Positions 45,245-53,914 of a stretch of 64,000 bases of DNA are shown here, in pieces. The stretch is taken from contig NZ_CAKKLV010000016.1 in assembly GCF_918698115.1 (NCBI RefSeq), positions 62,001-126,000 of the forward strand, given 5' to 3'. The translations under genes and the position numbers were made by a program. Position 1 is the stretch's first letter, and the number at the start of each line of letters is the position of its first letter. This stretch comes from Peribacillus sp. Bi96 (lineage in GTDB: Bacteria > Bacillota > Bacilli > Bacillales > DSM-1321). Below the pieces are notes generated by a model. It was not told the DNA's origin. It did not search any database and worked only from the letters and a program-made list of their open reading frames with translations.

Positions 45245-45562
45245 TTATTCCGCCATTTTTATTTCAATGGCCAAGTTACGTAAATAATCCAATAAGGGAC
45301 GTACTTCCTGTGGAGCTGTCGTATCGGTAAATGAGAAGGACTGTTTCTTCTTTTCATCTGCTATATCCAGCTTGTATGAAAAAGAGTCCGCTCCCTGCGC
45401 TTTAACTCCAGCCATTTTACTTAGTTCAGCATGAGAAAGATTAGCTGACTTCACCAAATTTTTTAATTCCTCATACTTTTCCTTCGGTAATTCGTCTGTG
45501 TTTATCACAACATTCAAATCGAGGTTGGCCATTCCCCCTATGCAGCTAAATTGGATATGCAT
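45245..45562 (-). CDS. Emfourin-like protealysin inhibitor
   Basis: A 105-aa protein that should bind and inhibit the M4 metalloprotease encoded just upstream. The pattern IQFSCIGGMANLDLNVVINTDELPKE, ADSFSYKLDIAD, SFTDTTAPQEVRPLLDYLRNLA agrees with emfourin (i.....GGfa...... D...L......l......DafqYel.i....... .d...p..l..Ll..l). Its ATG lies 32 bases after the protease stop, with AGGAGG in between. No signal peptide, so inhibition is probably intracellular. Confidence 0.8.
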   Translation of the reverse strand: MHIQFSCIGGMANLDLNVVINTDELPKEKYEELKNLVKSANLSHAELSKMAGVKAQGADSFSYKLDIADEKKKQSFSFTDTTAPQEVRPLLDYLRNLAIEIKMAE

Positions 45563-45594
45563 GTTAGATGAAGCCTCCTATTCATAAAAGATAA

Positions 45595-46656
45595 CTACTC
45601 AGGCAATCCCACCGCTTTAAACGCATTTTCAATTGTTTTTATAGCGGTTTCAGGAACTTCTCCACTATCGACGAGTTTTTGTGCTGACTTGCTGACAATT
45701 TGGACGAATTGGTTGAAATTTGCCGTGGCAAATAAATTCTGCATCGCATTGAACCAGATCAACGCTGCTTTGTCGGTTCCGATCTCCATCGATACAAGAT
45801 AAAACGCCTTGTTTGGTATACCGCTATTGATATGGACACCATGATTATCTCGATCACCTTTATAGTAGTTTCTCATATGATCAGGCTGTATATCTTTACC
45901 CATCAATTTATTGTCAAATGCCGTACCAGGTGCTTTCATAGAACGGAGAGCTTGTCCTTTTAGTGTTGGTCCCATTATATCAGCACCGATTAGCCAATCG
46001 GCATCTCCTGCTGTTTGCTTTAAATGAAATTGTTTGATGGCGATTCCAAACGCATCTGAAAGATGCTCATTCAATGCCCCAGACTGACCGTCATATTCCA
46101 ATCCGCTTGTGAACTGCGTTACACCATGCGTAAGCTCGTGCCCAATGACATCGAGTGAATTGGCAAAATTGCTGAAAATAACCCCATCGCCGTCACCAAA
46201 TACCATTTCATCTCCGTCCCAATAGGCATTTGTGAATTTATCGCCATAATGGACGTTCAGGATGAGATCAAGGCCTTGGTTATCAATGGAATTACGGTGC
46301 AGAACATCCTTGAAATAGTCACGCACAACCCCACTATAATCGTATGCAGTGTTAACCACAGGATCCGCACTTGATCGATCTCCTTCTTTTCTAACCTCAT
46401 TCTGGCGGAGTTTGGTTTTTCCCTTGCAATCATAAACATGGCGGGCAGATTCACCATGGCGTCCTGGTCCTGCATCAGTTAAAGCGACAACACCGTCAAT
46501 ATCAAATTCCTTTAAGATTCTGCGCCTGCGCATTTGACTGCTTTTCGCTAAACTGATCCGTGCTGCTTCTATTTCATTTTGTGCCAAATTCTCTAAGATA
46601 TAGTTAGGGACAATGAAACACTGGCACATCTTTTTTGAACAATCTTTTTTGTGCAT
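45595..46656 (-). CDS. Protealysin-like M4 metalloprotease
   Basis: A 353-aa thermolysin-family protease of the protealysin branch. The start at 46656 (ATG) follows AGGAG at eight bases. There is no signal peptide; a short propeptide begins CQCFIVPNYILENLA, the protealysin precursor motif. Zinc site: HELTH (173-177) and the third ligand Glu197 in LNEHLSDAFG; the His of the HGVHINSGIPNKAFY-type block is also present. Protealysins are made inside the cell, kept in check by emfourin, and linked to interactions with host cells or other microbes. Confidence 0.9.
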   Translation of the reverse strand: MHKKDCSKKMCQCFIVPNYILENLAQNEIEAARISLAKSSQMRRRRILKEFDIDGVVALTDAGPGRHGESARHVYDCKGKTKLRQNEVRKEGDRSSADPVVNTAYDYSGVVRDYFKDVLHRNSIDNQGLDLILNVHYGDKFTNAYWDGDEMVFGDGDGVIFSNFANSLDVIGHELTHGVTQFTSGLEYDGQSGALNEHLSDAFGIAIKQFHLKQTAGDADWLIGADIMGPTLKGQALRSMKAPGTAFDNKLMGKDIQPDHMRNYYKGDRDNHGVHINSGIPNKAFYLVSMEIGTDKAALIWFNAMQNLFATANFNQFVQIVSKSAQKLVDSGEVPETAIKTIENAFKAVGLPE

Positions 46657-47059
46657 ATTTGCCACTCCTTCATGATTTTTTTTAAAACCATTAGTGTGCT
46701 TCGTTATTCAAGGGTGCAGCTTCTCTTAACGGCTTCCAGTCTTCAATGTAATTCATGGCAATATCTGTTCCGCAACATTTTAATCGCTGCTCTCCATCTA
46801 TCTTTCCGTTCTATAGATTACTTTCGCCGCACTTGCCTCATTTCCCTTCATTCCATTCCGGCCCATCCCGCTTACCCCTTTTTTGGTTGGTACACAAATA
46901 ATAGGGATGAGAATTTGGCTATGTCATGTAAACTTCATCTTTGTTTATGGGTTTATTCTGCTCGTGCTGCATATACTGAAATATTCATTAAAACAAGGGA
47001 GCTAAAACATATCTCATCCTTTTTTCCTCAGAACCTATTCTTTAAGGGAGGGCATAGCA
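46657..47059. other. Intergenic stretch, divergent promoters
   Basis: No supported gene on either strand. It should carry the protease promoter (left) and that of the 157-aa gene (right); I could not fix good hexamers. Confidence 0.35.
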
Positions 47060-47533
47060 TTGGTAACTGCACAAGGTACTAGTTCAGTTAGTTTTCCATT
47101 CCCATCATTATGGGGCATCCATGCTTCTATAGCTGGCAGATCGATTATTTTTGGCACACTTGTCATTCAATCTATTACAAATAGCCGTGTAATTGGTACG
47201 GTTAATTTTCGTGGTTCACCTATTCCGATTAATGGATTTTGGAATGAAAACACCAAACAAATCACATTTGATTCACCTTTTGCCTCATTCTCTGGCAACT
47301 TAACCATCATTGATGATCCCCAAATTAGAATTCGGCATTTTATTCTGCAGGGACGTATACTTATGAAACCTCCCTCTCTACAAGCAGGCGAGTATGGAAC
47401 GTGGATTGCCACGACTGATATAAGTCTGAATGAATATCCTATTAGTGGTAATACCTATACCGATCAATTGCCTCCTGTTGGAGCTTTTTTAACCTCGAAT
47501 ATTCTTCATCAACTGCCGAATCAAAATTTTTGA
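47060..47533 (+). CDS. Hypothetical beta-rich protein (157 aa)
   Basis: It starts at a TTG seven bases after GGGAGGG. There is no signal peptide. The sequence alternates short strands and turns: RSIIFGTLVIQSITNSRVIGTVNFRGSPIPINGFWNENTKQITFDSP, then NLTIIDDPQIRIRHFILQGRI and GTWIATTDIS. The repeated G-x-F-x-G and W/T turns look like a small beta barrel or sandwich, but no family is recognised. It is monocistronic with a perfect terminator, and divergent from the protease gene. Confidence 0.5.
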   Translation: MVTAQGTSSVSFPFPSLWGIHASIAGRSIIFGTLVIQSITNSRVIGTVNFRGSPIPINGFWNENTKQITFDSPFASFSGNLTIIDDPQIRIRHFILQGRILMKPPSLQAGEYGTWIATTDISLNEYPISGNTYTDQLPPVGAFLTSNILHQLPNQNF

Positions 47534-47578
47534 GGGTGTTCACTTGCGTAAGCTGTAGAGCAGAGCGTCTTCTATTAA

Positions 47579-47625
47579 CTAAAAGAAGTCCCAAGTAGTT
47601 TACCTTCACTTGGGACTTCTTTTAG
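47579..47625. terminator. Perfect 18-bp terminator hairpin
   Basis: 47579-47596 pairs fully with 47608-47625 around an 11-base loop, with T-rich and A-rich flanks. It serves both convergent genes. Confidence 0.85.
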
Positions 47626-47695
47626 TCTTGTCACTGATTTTGTTCTATGCTATGTAGAATGCTCATACGAAGTCTAAATTACTTTTACACACTCG

Positions 47696-48553
47696 TTAAA
47701 TCGCCTTCACTACCGTTTGTTTTTTATTTTTCCGTGTATGGCTCATTATCAATTTTTCAATATAATAAATGATAATGATAAATACAGACATGATGCCAAA
47801 ATATGTAACGATAACGCCTAAAGCGTTCAAACTCTCGAAGTGACCCTTTTCCCCTCTGAATCCACCTTCTGAAAGGTTTGCTTTTTCAAATGGGCCATCG
47901 CCCTCTTCCAAGCCGCCTTCGGGAAGATTTCGTCTTTCTCCCCCTTTAAAGCCGCCTTCTGGCATTTGTGAAGAAGAAAGATTAAACACGCTCGCAACTC
48001 CTTGCACCTGCCTGATTAAATGTGTTGAGTACATTTGATAGCCCCCAAACACTAATAAGGCAACTGTTGCCACTCTTGCTAAAAACCCTAAGCTTGGTTT
48101 TGGAGTTTTGAAGTTAATTATATTTTTAAAAACATTTATTACCCATTTCCAATGTAATCCAACATGAGCTGCAACTAAAATAAGTGCTAAAAACGAAATC
48201 GATATATGAGAAATTTTAAACCATTGTTCATTTCCAACGTTGATATTCGGGAATACAACTCTTGAAATAAAAATACCACTGATCATAATAAAGGTCATTG
48301 TCATTAACAACATTACGTTTAAAAAGTAACCAAATTTTGTTGCAAGAGGCAGCTTGCAGTCAAATAATTTAATAGTGACTTTTTTTACCCATTGCCAATT
48401 GAGCAACACATGGGTGAAAAATAATACAGCAATAGCTAACCCGGCAATTTCGTGAAACGTTAATCCCCCTAATACTTGTTTATTAAAAAATAATACGAAC
48501 GTAACGGCCATTAAAATATCTAAGCCAAGCTTAACATACATCATCTTTTTCAT
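47696..48553 (-). CDS. DUF4405 cytochrome-b-like membrane protein
   Basis: A 285-aa membrane protein with AGGAGG upstream. Four helices in the N-terminal ~165 residues carry the DUF4405 histidines: FHEIAGLAIAVLFFTHVLLNWQWV and KISHISISFLALILVAAHVGLHWKWV, which suit bis-heme ligation as in cytochrome b561-like proteins. A fifth helix (about 170-185) and a sixth (about 245-265) flank an external loop containing repeats MPEGGFKGGERR, LPEGGLEEGDG, LSEGGFRGEKG (consensus xEGGf+gg). It is probably an electron-transfer membrane protein; its partner is not visible. Confidence 0.75.
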   Translation of the reverse strand: MKKMMYVKLGLDILMAVTFVLFFNKQVLGGLTFHEIAGLAIAVLFFTHVLLNWQWVKKVTIKLFDCKLPLATKFGYFLNVMLLMTMTFIMISGIFISRVVFPNINVGNEQWFKISHISISFLALILVAAHVGLHWKWVINVFKNIINFKTPKPSLGFLARVATVALLVFGGYQMYSTHLIRQVQGVASVFNLSSSQMPEGGFKGGERRNLPEGGLEEGDGPFEKANLSEGGFRGEKGHFESLNALGVIVTYFGIMSVFIIIIYYIEKLIMSHTRKNKKQTVVKAI

Positions 48554-48780
48554 ATTTTTTGTCCTCCTATTTGTTTCTCCAAGCTTTCTTATGTGTTAGG
48601 CGGCTACCCGTGGTGAAACTTATTATGAAGAGAATTGCTTAACTTTTTATTAAGGAGTGCCTAAAGCCAAGGAGAAACGATTTTTAAGTTGAAGAATTAA
48701 TGGGAGGATTTTTATCTTGGAAGACAGTAACTACTAACAAACGGCGCGATTCTTTAATCAGGTTCCTGAATTGGCAAGTG

Positions 48781-48958
48781 CGTTCGTTCCAAGGGATGCA
48801 GGAATGAATGCCATTTTGTTCAAAAAGTTTAACAAAATGGCGTTCGTTCCAAGGGATGCAGGAATGAATGCCATTTTGTTCAAAAAGTTTAACAAAATGG
48901 CGTTCGTTCCAAGGGATGCAGGAATGAATGCCATTTTGTTCAAAAAGTTTAACAAAAT
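48781..48958. repeat. 60-bp tandem repeat, about three copies
   Basis: Units 48781-48840 and 48841-48900 are identical, and the third (48901-48958) is identical until its last two bases. Within the unit CCATTTTGTT pairs with AACAAAATGG (10 bp, 10-base loop). Across unit borders AACAAAATGG plus the next ten bases pairs with a 20-base arm through two G-T wobbles (loop AAGGGATGCA). Since 60 is divisible by three, several frames stay open, but none has coding character. Confidence 0.9.
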
Positions 48959-48962
48959 TAAA

Positions 48963-48993
48963 AAGCCTCAACTCCTTAAAGGAATTGAGGCTT
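48963..48993 (-). terminator. serA terminator
   Basis: AAGCCTCAA pairs with TTGAGGCTT with further inner pairing; on the minus strand a TTTTTAATTTT tail follows. Confidence 0.8.
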
Positions 48994-49027
48994 GTTCTAA
49001 TAATGAACATTTGAGCAAGAAAGGAAA

Positions 49028-50227
49028 TTAAATAATGCGAGTTGTGACGATGCCTGCGATTTGTTTGATTTTTTCTTCCAAACCAGGGATGATATCGCCA
49101 TTTACTTCTCCGTCAATGTCGATGATCGTATACGCATATCCCCCACGGCTTCTGTTAACCATGTCAGCGATGTTCAAGTTAAAGCCGGATACAGCCAGTG
49201 TGATTTGTCCAACCATGTTCGGAACGTTTTCGTGGAACGTTGCCACACGACGGTTTCCTGTATAAGGAAGGGAAGTGTTTGGGAAATTCACAGAGTTCTT
49301 GATGTTCCCTGTTTCTAAAAAGTTCTTCAACTGACGAGCTGCCATGATGGCACAGTTTTCCTCTGATTCTAGCGTAGAGGCACCAAGATGCGGAATTGGA
49401 ACGACATTTTTCATTTTCAACACATTTTCATTCGGGAAGTCTGTAATGAACTTTCCTACTTTTCCGCTTTCAAGTGCAGCTTCCATATCATTTTCATTCA
49501 CTAGCTCGCCGCGTGAGAAATTCAAAATATGAACGCCTGGCTTCATGATGCTGAATGTTTCTTCGTTAAACATTCCTCTTGTGTCGTCTGTTAATGGCAC
49601 GTGTACTGTAATATAATCAGATTCTGCAAACAATTGTTCAATCGTCATGGCGCGTTGTACATTGCGAGACAAGTTCCAAGCTGTATCAACAGAGATGAAC
49701 GGGTCAAACCCAATGACGTCCATATCCAAATCCAGGGCATCATTCGCTACAAGTGCACCAATCGCACCTAAACCGATTACGCCAAGAGTTTTCCCCTTGA
49801 TTTCTTTACCAACGAATTGTTTCTTTCCTGCTTCAACAAGTTTTGGAATTTGTTCTCCTTCGCCTTCCAGCGTCTTTGTCCAGGCCACACCTGCAAAAAG
49901 GTTACGAGATGAAGCCATTAATGACGTCAGTACCATTTCTTTTACAGCGTTTGCGTTAGCACCAGGTGTATTGAAAACAACAATCCCTTGCTCGGTGCAT
50001 TTGTCGACCGGAATATTATTAACTCCCGCCCCTGCCCTTGCGATTGCTTTTAAATCAGTGCCGAATTCCATTGAATGCATATTAAAGCTGCGAAGAACGA
50101 TCGCATCAGGGTTTTCACTGTCATTGTCGACGGTAAAATCGCCTTTGTTGAATACATTTAGCCCGCTTTCAGCAATATTATTTAAGGCCTTGATCGTTTT
50201 CACTTTTTCTAACGTTAATGTGCTCAT
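49028..50227 (-). CDS. serA: D-3-phosphoglycerate dehydrogenase
   Basis: A 399-aa SerA that oxidises 3-phosphoglycerate to 3-phosphohydroxypyruvate, the first step of serine synthesis. The start at 50227 follows AGAGGAG; an upstream in-frame codon is unsupported. Landmarks: RAGAGVNNIPVDKCTEQGI, FNTPGANANAVKEMVL, dinucleotide fold GVIGLGAIGALVAND, HVPLTDDTRGMFNEETF, LNFSRGELVNENDM and catalytic His in PHLGAST. The C-terminal ~75 residues (NMVGQITLAVSGFNLNIADMVNRSRGGYAYTIIDIDGE) are an ACT domain for serine feedback. This is the short SerA type. A ZTP riboswitch precedes it. Confidence 0.92.
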   Translation of the reverse strand: MSTLTLEKVKTIKALNNIAESGLNVFNKGDFTVDNDSENPDAIVLRSFNMHSMEFGTDLKAIARAGAGVNNIPVDKCTEQGIVVFNTPGANANAVKEMVLTSLMASSRNLFAGVAWTKTLEGEGEQIPKLVEAGKKQFVGKEIKGKTLGVIGLGAIGALVANDALDLDMDVIGFDPFISVDTAWNLSRNVQRAMTIEQLFAESDYITVHVPLTDDTRGMFNEETFSIMKPGVHILNFSRGELVNENDMEAALESGKVGKFITDFPNENVLKMKNVVPIPHLGASTLESEENCAIMAARQLKNFLETGNIKNSVNFPNTSLPYTGNRRVATFHENVPNMVGQITLAVSGFNLNIADMVNRSRGGYAYTIIDIDGEVNGDIIPGLEEKIKQIAGIVTTRII

Positions 50228-50343
50228 TTTGTTTGCTCCTCTTAGATCATGATAGTTTTTAGATTTCAAAATATTAACAAGATTTTAAACCTATGAAAAT
50301 CTGCATTCCTTTAAAACTTCACTATCTTCTGTAAATATACAGA

Positions 50344-50445
50344 AAGAGGCAAGGGATAAAATCCCTTACCTCTGCCCAGGCGAACGGCTACGACACTATG
50401 TGTTCCCTCACGGTTATCCGTGTTTCGCCAGTTGCACATAGTCTT
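50344..50445 (-). promoter_or_regulatory. ZTP (pfl) riboswitch with terminator, upstream of serA
   Basis: On the minus strand the RNA has ACTATGTG...CACATAGT (P1: 50435-50442 with 50395-50402), ACTGGCG, an inner hairpin ACGG/CCGT, GGGAAC, and then the hallmark GCCGTTCGCCTGGGCA (about 50373-50389). The last bases run into a terminator stem (GAGGTAAGGGAT/ATCCCTTGCCTC, 50344-50372). ZTP riboswitches sense AICAR phosphates that build up when one-carbon folate is low and turn expression on; serine made by SerA supplies that one-carbon unit. Confidence 0.88.
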
Positions 50446-50693
50446 TTCATTTATTTTATTTTATCAAATTATTCAGCAATCTTCAATATCAATTTAAAGG
50501 TTTATCTCATTTTTTAATTTCTTTCAATAAGGCAGAGCTGGACTAATAGAAAATCATTAAAGAATACAATGATAAGAGATAAATAGAATCCATTGTTCAA
50601 CATCATGATTATACTCCTGTGAATCTTCCCTTGTTTGTTCGGGGCCCCTAGAGTCTGCACCTATTAATTATTAGTAATTTTCTAAACTACACG

Positions 50694-50915
50694 ACTTTTA
50701 CTCGTGAGTTTCACGCTTCTACTCGTGAATTGGGCGCTTTTACTTCTGAATTCGATCGTTTCTAGTGCGTTTCGTGCATATACTCGTGTATTTCGCGCTT
50801 TTACTCGTGAATTTCGTCCTTTTACTCGTGAGTTTCGTCCTTTTACTCGTGAGTTTGGCTCATTTACTCGTGAGTTTCACGCTTTTACTCGTGAATTCGT
50901 GCGTAACTCGTTAAT
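50694..50915. repeat. Degenerate 21-bp tandem repeat
   Basis: About ten units of consensus TTTTACTCGTGAATTTCGCGC (variants TTTC/TTTGG and TGAG/TGAA) stand head to tail. The array keeps a frame open that reads (F/A)FTREF again and again, but there is no ribosome site and no coding bias. The period equals two helical turns. Similar CACGAGTAAAAG arrays are common between genes in Bacillus. Confidence 0.85.
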
Positions 50916-51074
50916 TTGGTGCTTCATATTCCAATATCCTTCACCACCAGGTCTAATTGAGCTGCATGGATTAATTCAGTACAATTAGTAAATAAAAAAA
51001 CTCCTATTATTTTATAGGAGCTCAGGTTGTTTCCTTTGGCATCATGCTGACTTTACGTCATTGATATCAAAAAT

Positions 51075-51108
51075 AAAGACACAGTCCTTAGTGAAGGATT
51101 GTGCCTTT
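51075..51108 (-). terminator. Terminator of the VOC-family gene
   Basis: AAAGACACAGTCCTT pairs imperfectly with AAGGATTGTGCCTTT, ten bases after the stop; T-rich on the minus strand. Confidence 0.7.
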
Positions 51109-51117
51109 GAATTAGCT

Positions 51118-51534
51118 TTACTCTTGATTAAACCCGCTTTCATCCATGTAAAATACTTCCCAGGAATGTCCGTCGATATCCTTAAAACTCCAACCGTACA
51201 TGAAGCCATGATCAATGGCTTCATTAAAAGGCTTTCCGCCAGCATCGAATGCTTTATTCACGATTTCATCCACTTCTTCCTTACTATTAACCGATAGGGC
51301 CACAATCGCTTCCGTACTCGTTGCTGTATCTGGGATTTCCTTTTTGGTAAACGATTTAAAATAATCTTCAACCAGTAACATGATATATATCGTCTCACTG
51401 ATAACCACGCACGTTGCATTTTCATTGGTCATTTGCTCATTAAACTCAAAGCCAACCTTCGTGAAGAACTCTATTGAGGCATCCAAATCTTTAACAGGCA
51501 AGTTAACAAAAATCTTTTCTGCTTGAACTCCCAT
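51118..51534 (-). CDS. VOC-family (glyoxalase-like) protein
   Basis: A 138-aa two-module vicinal-oxygen-chelate protein. The start at 51534 follows GAGGGTGA. The first module has KIFVNLPVKDLDASIEFFTKVGFEFN; the second EVDEIVNKAFDAGGKPFNEAIDHGFMYGWSFKDIDGHSWEVFYMD, with the usual DpDGh.wEv ending. It belongs to the PhnB/extradiol-like branch; the second half keeps a metal-ligand Glu but the first metal His is not obvious. It could be a resistance or detoxification protein; the substrate is unknown. Monocistronic. Confidence 0.8.
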   Translation of the reverse strand: MGVQAEKIFVNLPVKDLDASIEFFTKVGFEFNEQMTNENATCVVISETIYIMLLVEDYFKSFTKKEIPDTATSTEAIVALSVNSKEEVDEIVNKAFDAGGKPFNEAIDHGFMYGWSFKDIDGHSWEVFYMDESGFNQE

Positions 51535-51794
51535 AAAATTCACCCTCGCTTGATTTATTTTACCTTCATTCACCTACTATTCGATGCATTTTATGAATAT
51601 CCTGCTTGCATCAAAAAAGGAGAGACCGCAGCACCGCTTCCTTTTATGGCATTAAATATAAAAGATTCAGGAACAACACCGGATCTTAGTCGTTTCTCGC
51701 CAAGTGCTTGCCTGCATATTTTGCAGGTTTTACTTTATTCATTTTTAGAAGTTTCTAATTTTTTTGAAGGCACTAAACGTCTAATTGGGCACTT

Positions 51795-52286
51795 TTACTT
51801 CAAATAAACTTTCATAATCTCCGTTTCGTTTATATGTGCTTGGGTGATAGTTGTTTTTTCTAGCTTTTCAACGAGCTCGCCATTCGTGATGACAATCGGA
51901 GTTACAATGCTGGGAGCGTTAGATTTTAGAAATTCGATATCAAATGTAACGAGTTTGTCTCCTGCTTTTACACTTTGCCCTTCTGCGACATGGACTTCGA
52001 ATCCCTCGCCTTTCAGGTTAACTGTTTCTAAGCCAATATGTATTAACAATTCGATGCCACTTTTTGTACGGAGGCCTAAGGCATGTTTAGTATGAAAAAC
52101 CTGGACCACTTCTGCATCAAGAGGAGAGACAACCAAACCCTCCTCAGGAAGAATCGCTATTCCGTCCCCCATCATCTTCCCAGAAAACACTGGATCCGGA
52201 ACATCCTCCATATTCATTACTTGTCCATTTATAGGAGCAAGCAGTTGTTCCACATTTTCTTTTTTACCGAATAATTTTTTGAACAT
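51795..52286 (-). CDS. PTS glucose-type EIIA protein
   Basis: A 163-aa stand-alone EIIA(Glc) domain. It opens with [40 protein letters not shown]. Phospho-carrier His83 lies in [12 protein letters not shown], with the second active-site His68 in HTKHALGL. It accepts phosphate from HPr and passes it to a sugar-specific EIIB; in Bacilli such free IIA proteins (YpqE type) can serve several sugars that lack their own IIA. The gene is monocistronic. Confidence 0.92.
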   Translation of the reverse strand: MFKKLFGKKENVEQLLAPINGQVMNMEDVPDPVFSGKMMGDGIAILPEEGLVVSPLDAEVVQVFHTKHALGLRTKSGIELLIHIGLETVNLKGEGFEVHVAEGQSVKAGDKLVTFDIEFLKSNAPSIVTPIVITNGELVEKLEKTTITQAHINETEIMKVYLK

Positions 52287-52455
52287 ACTATCCCAACCTT
52301 CCTGTTTCAGTCGATTTTATTAAGATGATTTCAAGCCCTATATGTACTAATCATTCCACACTAATTGTATCTGATTACAATTCTTCCTGTCCCATAGAAT
52401 GAAAAACTGTTTCTATTATTCATTACAAAATGATTATCGAAAGAATTGAATGAAA

Positions 52456-52845
52456 TCATTTTTTCTTTTTCAATTTGGCTTCTGCTTTCTTTTTTATGTT
52501 TTCATCCACTCTAAATGTAACGATCTCGCTTATTAATTCATAAGGAATAGGCTTATTTAGTGGAAACTGAACGGCCCCTTTTGAACTTTTATATTCAGAT
52601 AAAGCATGTTGAAAAGCAGAGATTCCTCTAGGAGTTGGATAAAATCCTATATGGTTTTTATAGGCAGCAAAATGCACGAGGTTTCCATGTAAAGCAAACG
52701 TAGGCATTTGATAACTTATCTTTTCTTCCGCTTCCGGCACTGCATCTTTTATGACTTTCCTTAACGTCCTTAGTATCTCCTGAACCTCTTCGGGAAATCG
52801 TAGAATGTATTCATCAATCGTTTTAAACGTATTGGTTCCCTCCAT
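52456..52845 (-). CDS. DUF1801/YdhG-like protein
   Basis: A 129-aa protein of the DUF1801 (YdhG, 'iron chaperone'-like) family. The start at 52845 has AAAGGAG. Landmarks: TIDEYILRFPEEVQEILRTLRKVIKDAVPEAEEKISYQMPTFALHGNLVHFAAYKNHIGFYP, then KGAVQFPLNKPIPYELISEIVTFRV, with a Lys-rich tail. The fold is frataxin-like; B. subtilis YdhG has been proposed to bind iron. No neighbour clarifies its job. Confidence 0.8.
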   Translation of the reverse strand: MEGTNTFKTIDEYILRFPEEVQEILRTLRKVIKDAVPEAEEKISYQMPTFALHGNLVHFAAYKNHIGFYPTPRGISAFQHALSEYKSSKGAVQFPLNKPIPYELISEIVTFRVDENIKKKAEAKLKKKK

Positions 52846-53162
52846 GATTTCTCCTTTCATATATCCAGAATACTTAACCCATATTATAACATTGCCTTCT
52901 GCACTATCCTGCTACGTTACCCTTAAAAACACTTCTATTAAACAGAAATGCTCCATGAAATATATCTGTTCCTGCTATTAAACCCATCATAAGGAACGTT
53001 TAAAGCAGGCGAAATCATCGCCCATACTGAGAAAGATCAGCCATTTGTCAGAAGCATCAAAGCATGCTAGTGCACTACCTCTTTTTTATTAAACCTTACA
53101 TACTTTTAAGCATCACTGACCATCTTAAAGAAGTATGCTAAAAAAATTTGGAGGTAATGATT
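52846..53162. other. Intergenic stretch upstream of the coat-protein gene
   Basis: No gene seen. A sporulation-sigma promoter for the coat-protein gene is expected here but I could not pin one down. Confidence 0.3.
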
Positions 53163-53777
53163 TTGCAAAATGAAATGAATATGTCCAACACCCAACAATC
53201 AGAAAATATGATGCCAAATGTGAACCATGGTGGTCACGAAATATTTGATACTCACGAGGTCCTTGCAGGATTTATTAATGTTTTAGATCAGTATCAACTC
53301 TTTGACCAGCACATTAAAGACCAAGAGTTAAAAGCGATTCTTAACCATCAGTATACATTCATTACGGATGTATATAACATTGCCGTAGAAGCCTTCAGTC
53401 AAGGAAAAAAGCCATCGCACGTTTCCCAGCCCTACGAAATGAACCAGAAAAATGATGTTATATATGGGTTGTCACCCTCTCAGCCTAAAAAACCAAATCA
53501 ATCTGTAAATGACATGAATGAACATGGCGTTTCAGGACATATGTTAGGTTTAATCAAGTCAACCGGATCACTGCTGGCCATGACTGCTGCTGAAATGACA
53601 AACCCAGTGCTTAGACGGGTCGTTGCTGACAGTGTCCCTAATTTTATTGAAATGGCCTATGAAATCTTCTTGTATCAAAACAAGCACCGCTATTACCAAG
53701 TACCCCAGCTGGCTCCACAGGATATGACACAAATGATTAAAAGTTTTGCCCCATCCACAAAAAATATAATAAATTAA
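53163..53777 (+). CDS. CotF-like spore coat protein
   Basis: About 204 aa. The most likely start is the TTG at 53163, eight bases after GGAGG. Landmarks: EIFDTHEVLAGFINVLDQYQLFDQHIKDQELKAILNHQYTFITDVYNIAVEAFSQGKKPSH in the first half, and LGLIKSTGSLLAMTAAEMTNPVLRRVVADSVPNFIEMAYEIFLYQNKHRYYQVPQL in the second: two ferritin-like helical halves typical of coat F. The last residues are hydrophilic. It is laid down in the spore coat. Single gene with a strong terminator. Confidence 0.85.
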   Translation: MQNEMNMSNTQQSENMMPNVNHGGHEIFDTHEVLAGFINVLDQYQLFDQHIKDQELKAILNHQYTFITDVYNIAVEAFSQGKKPSHVSQPYEMNQKNDVIYGLSPSQPKKPNQSVNDMNEHGVSGHMLGLIKSTGSLLAMTAAEMTNPVLRRVVADSVPNFIEMAYEIFLYQNKHRYYQVPQLAPQDMTQMIKSFAPSTKNIIN

Positions 53778-53796
53778 AAGTCTCAGCTCTAATTAA

Positions 53797-53838
53797 AAAG
53801 CCGAGTTTTCCTTCGTAAATCAAGGATAACTCGGCTTT
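53797..53838. terminator. Coat-protein terminator
   Basis: AAAGCCGAGTT pairs with AACTCGGCTTT; inner TCCTT/AAGGA adds to the stem. Confidence 0.8.
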
Positions 53839-53914
53839 CATCAGGGAAATTCAACTCTAATTGGTGCTATTGAACCCCAGCCTCGAATGAGTCAACCATG
53901 ATTGTACAACTAAT

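Noticed and set aside
46651-47082. 143-aa plus-strand frame
   Set aside because: Starts inside the protease leader, lacks a ribosome site and overlaps the start of a better gene.
48781-48958. CRISPR array
   Set aside because: Units are directly adjacent with no unique spacers, and no cas gene is near.
48684-49031. Open frames on both strands with repeated 20-aa units
   Set aside because: The 60-bp repeat is divisible by three and stop-free, so frames stay open by chance; no ribosome site or coding bias.
50704-50988. Protein with repeated FTREF units
   Set aside because: It is a translation of the 21-bp DNA repeat; no ribosome site and no extension into normal coding sequence.
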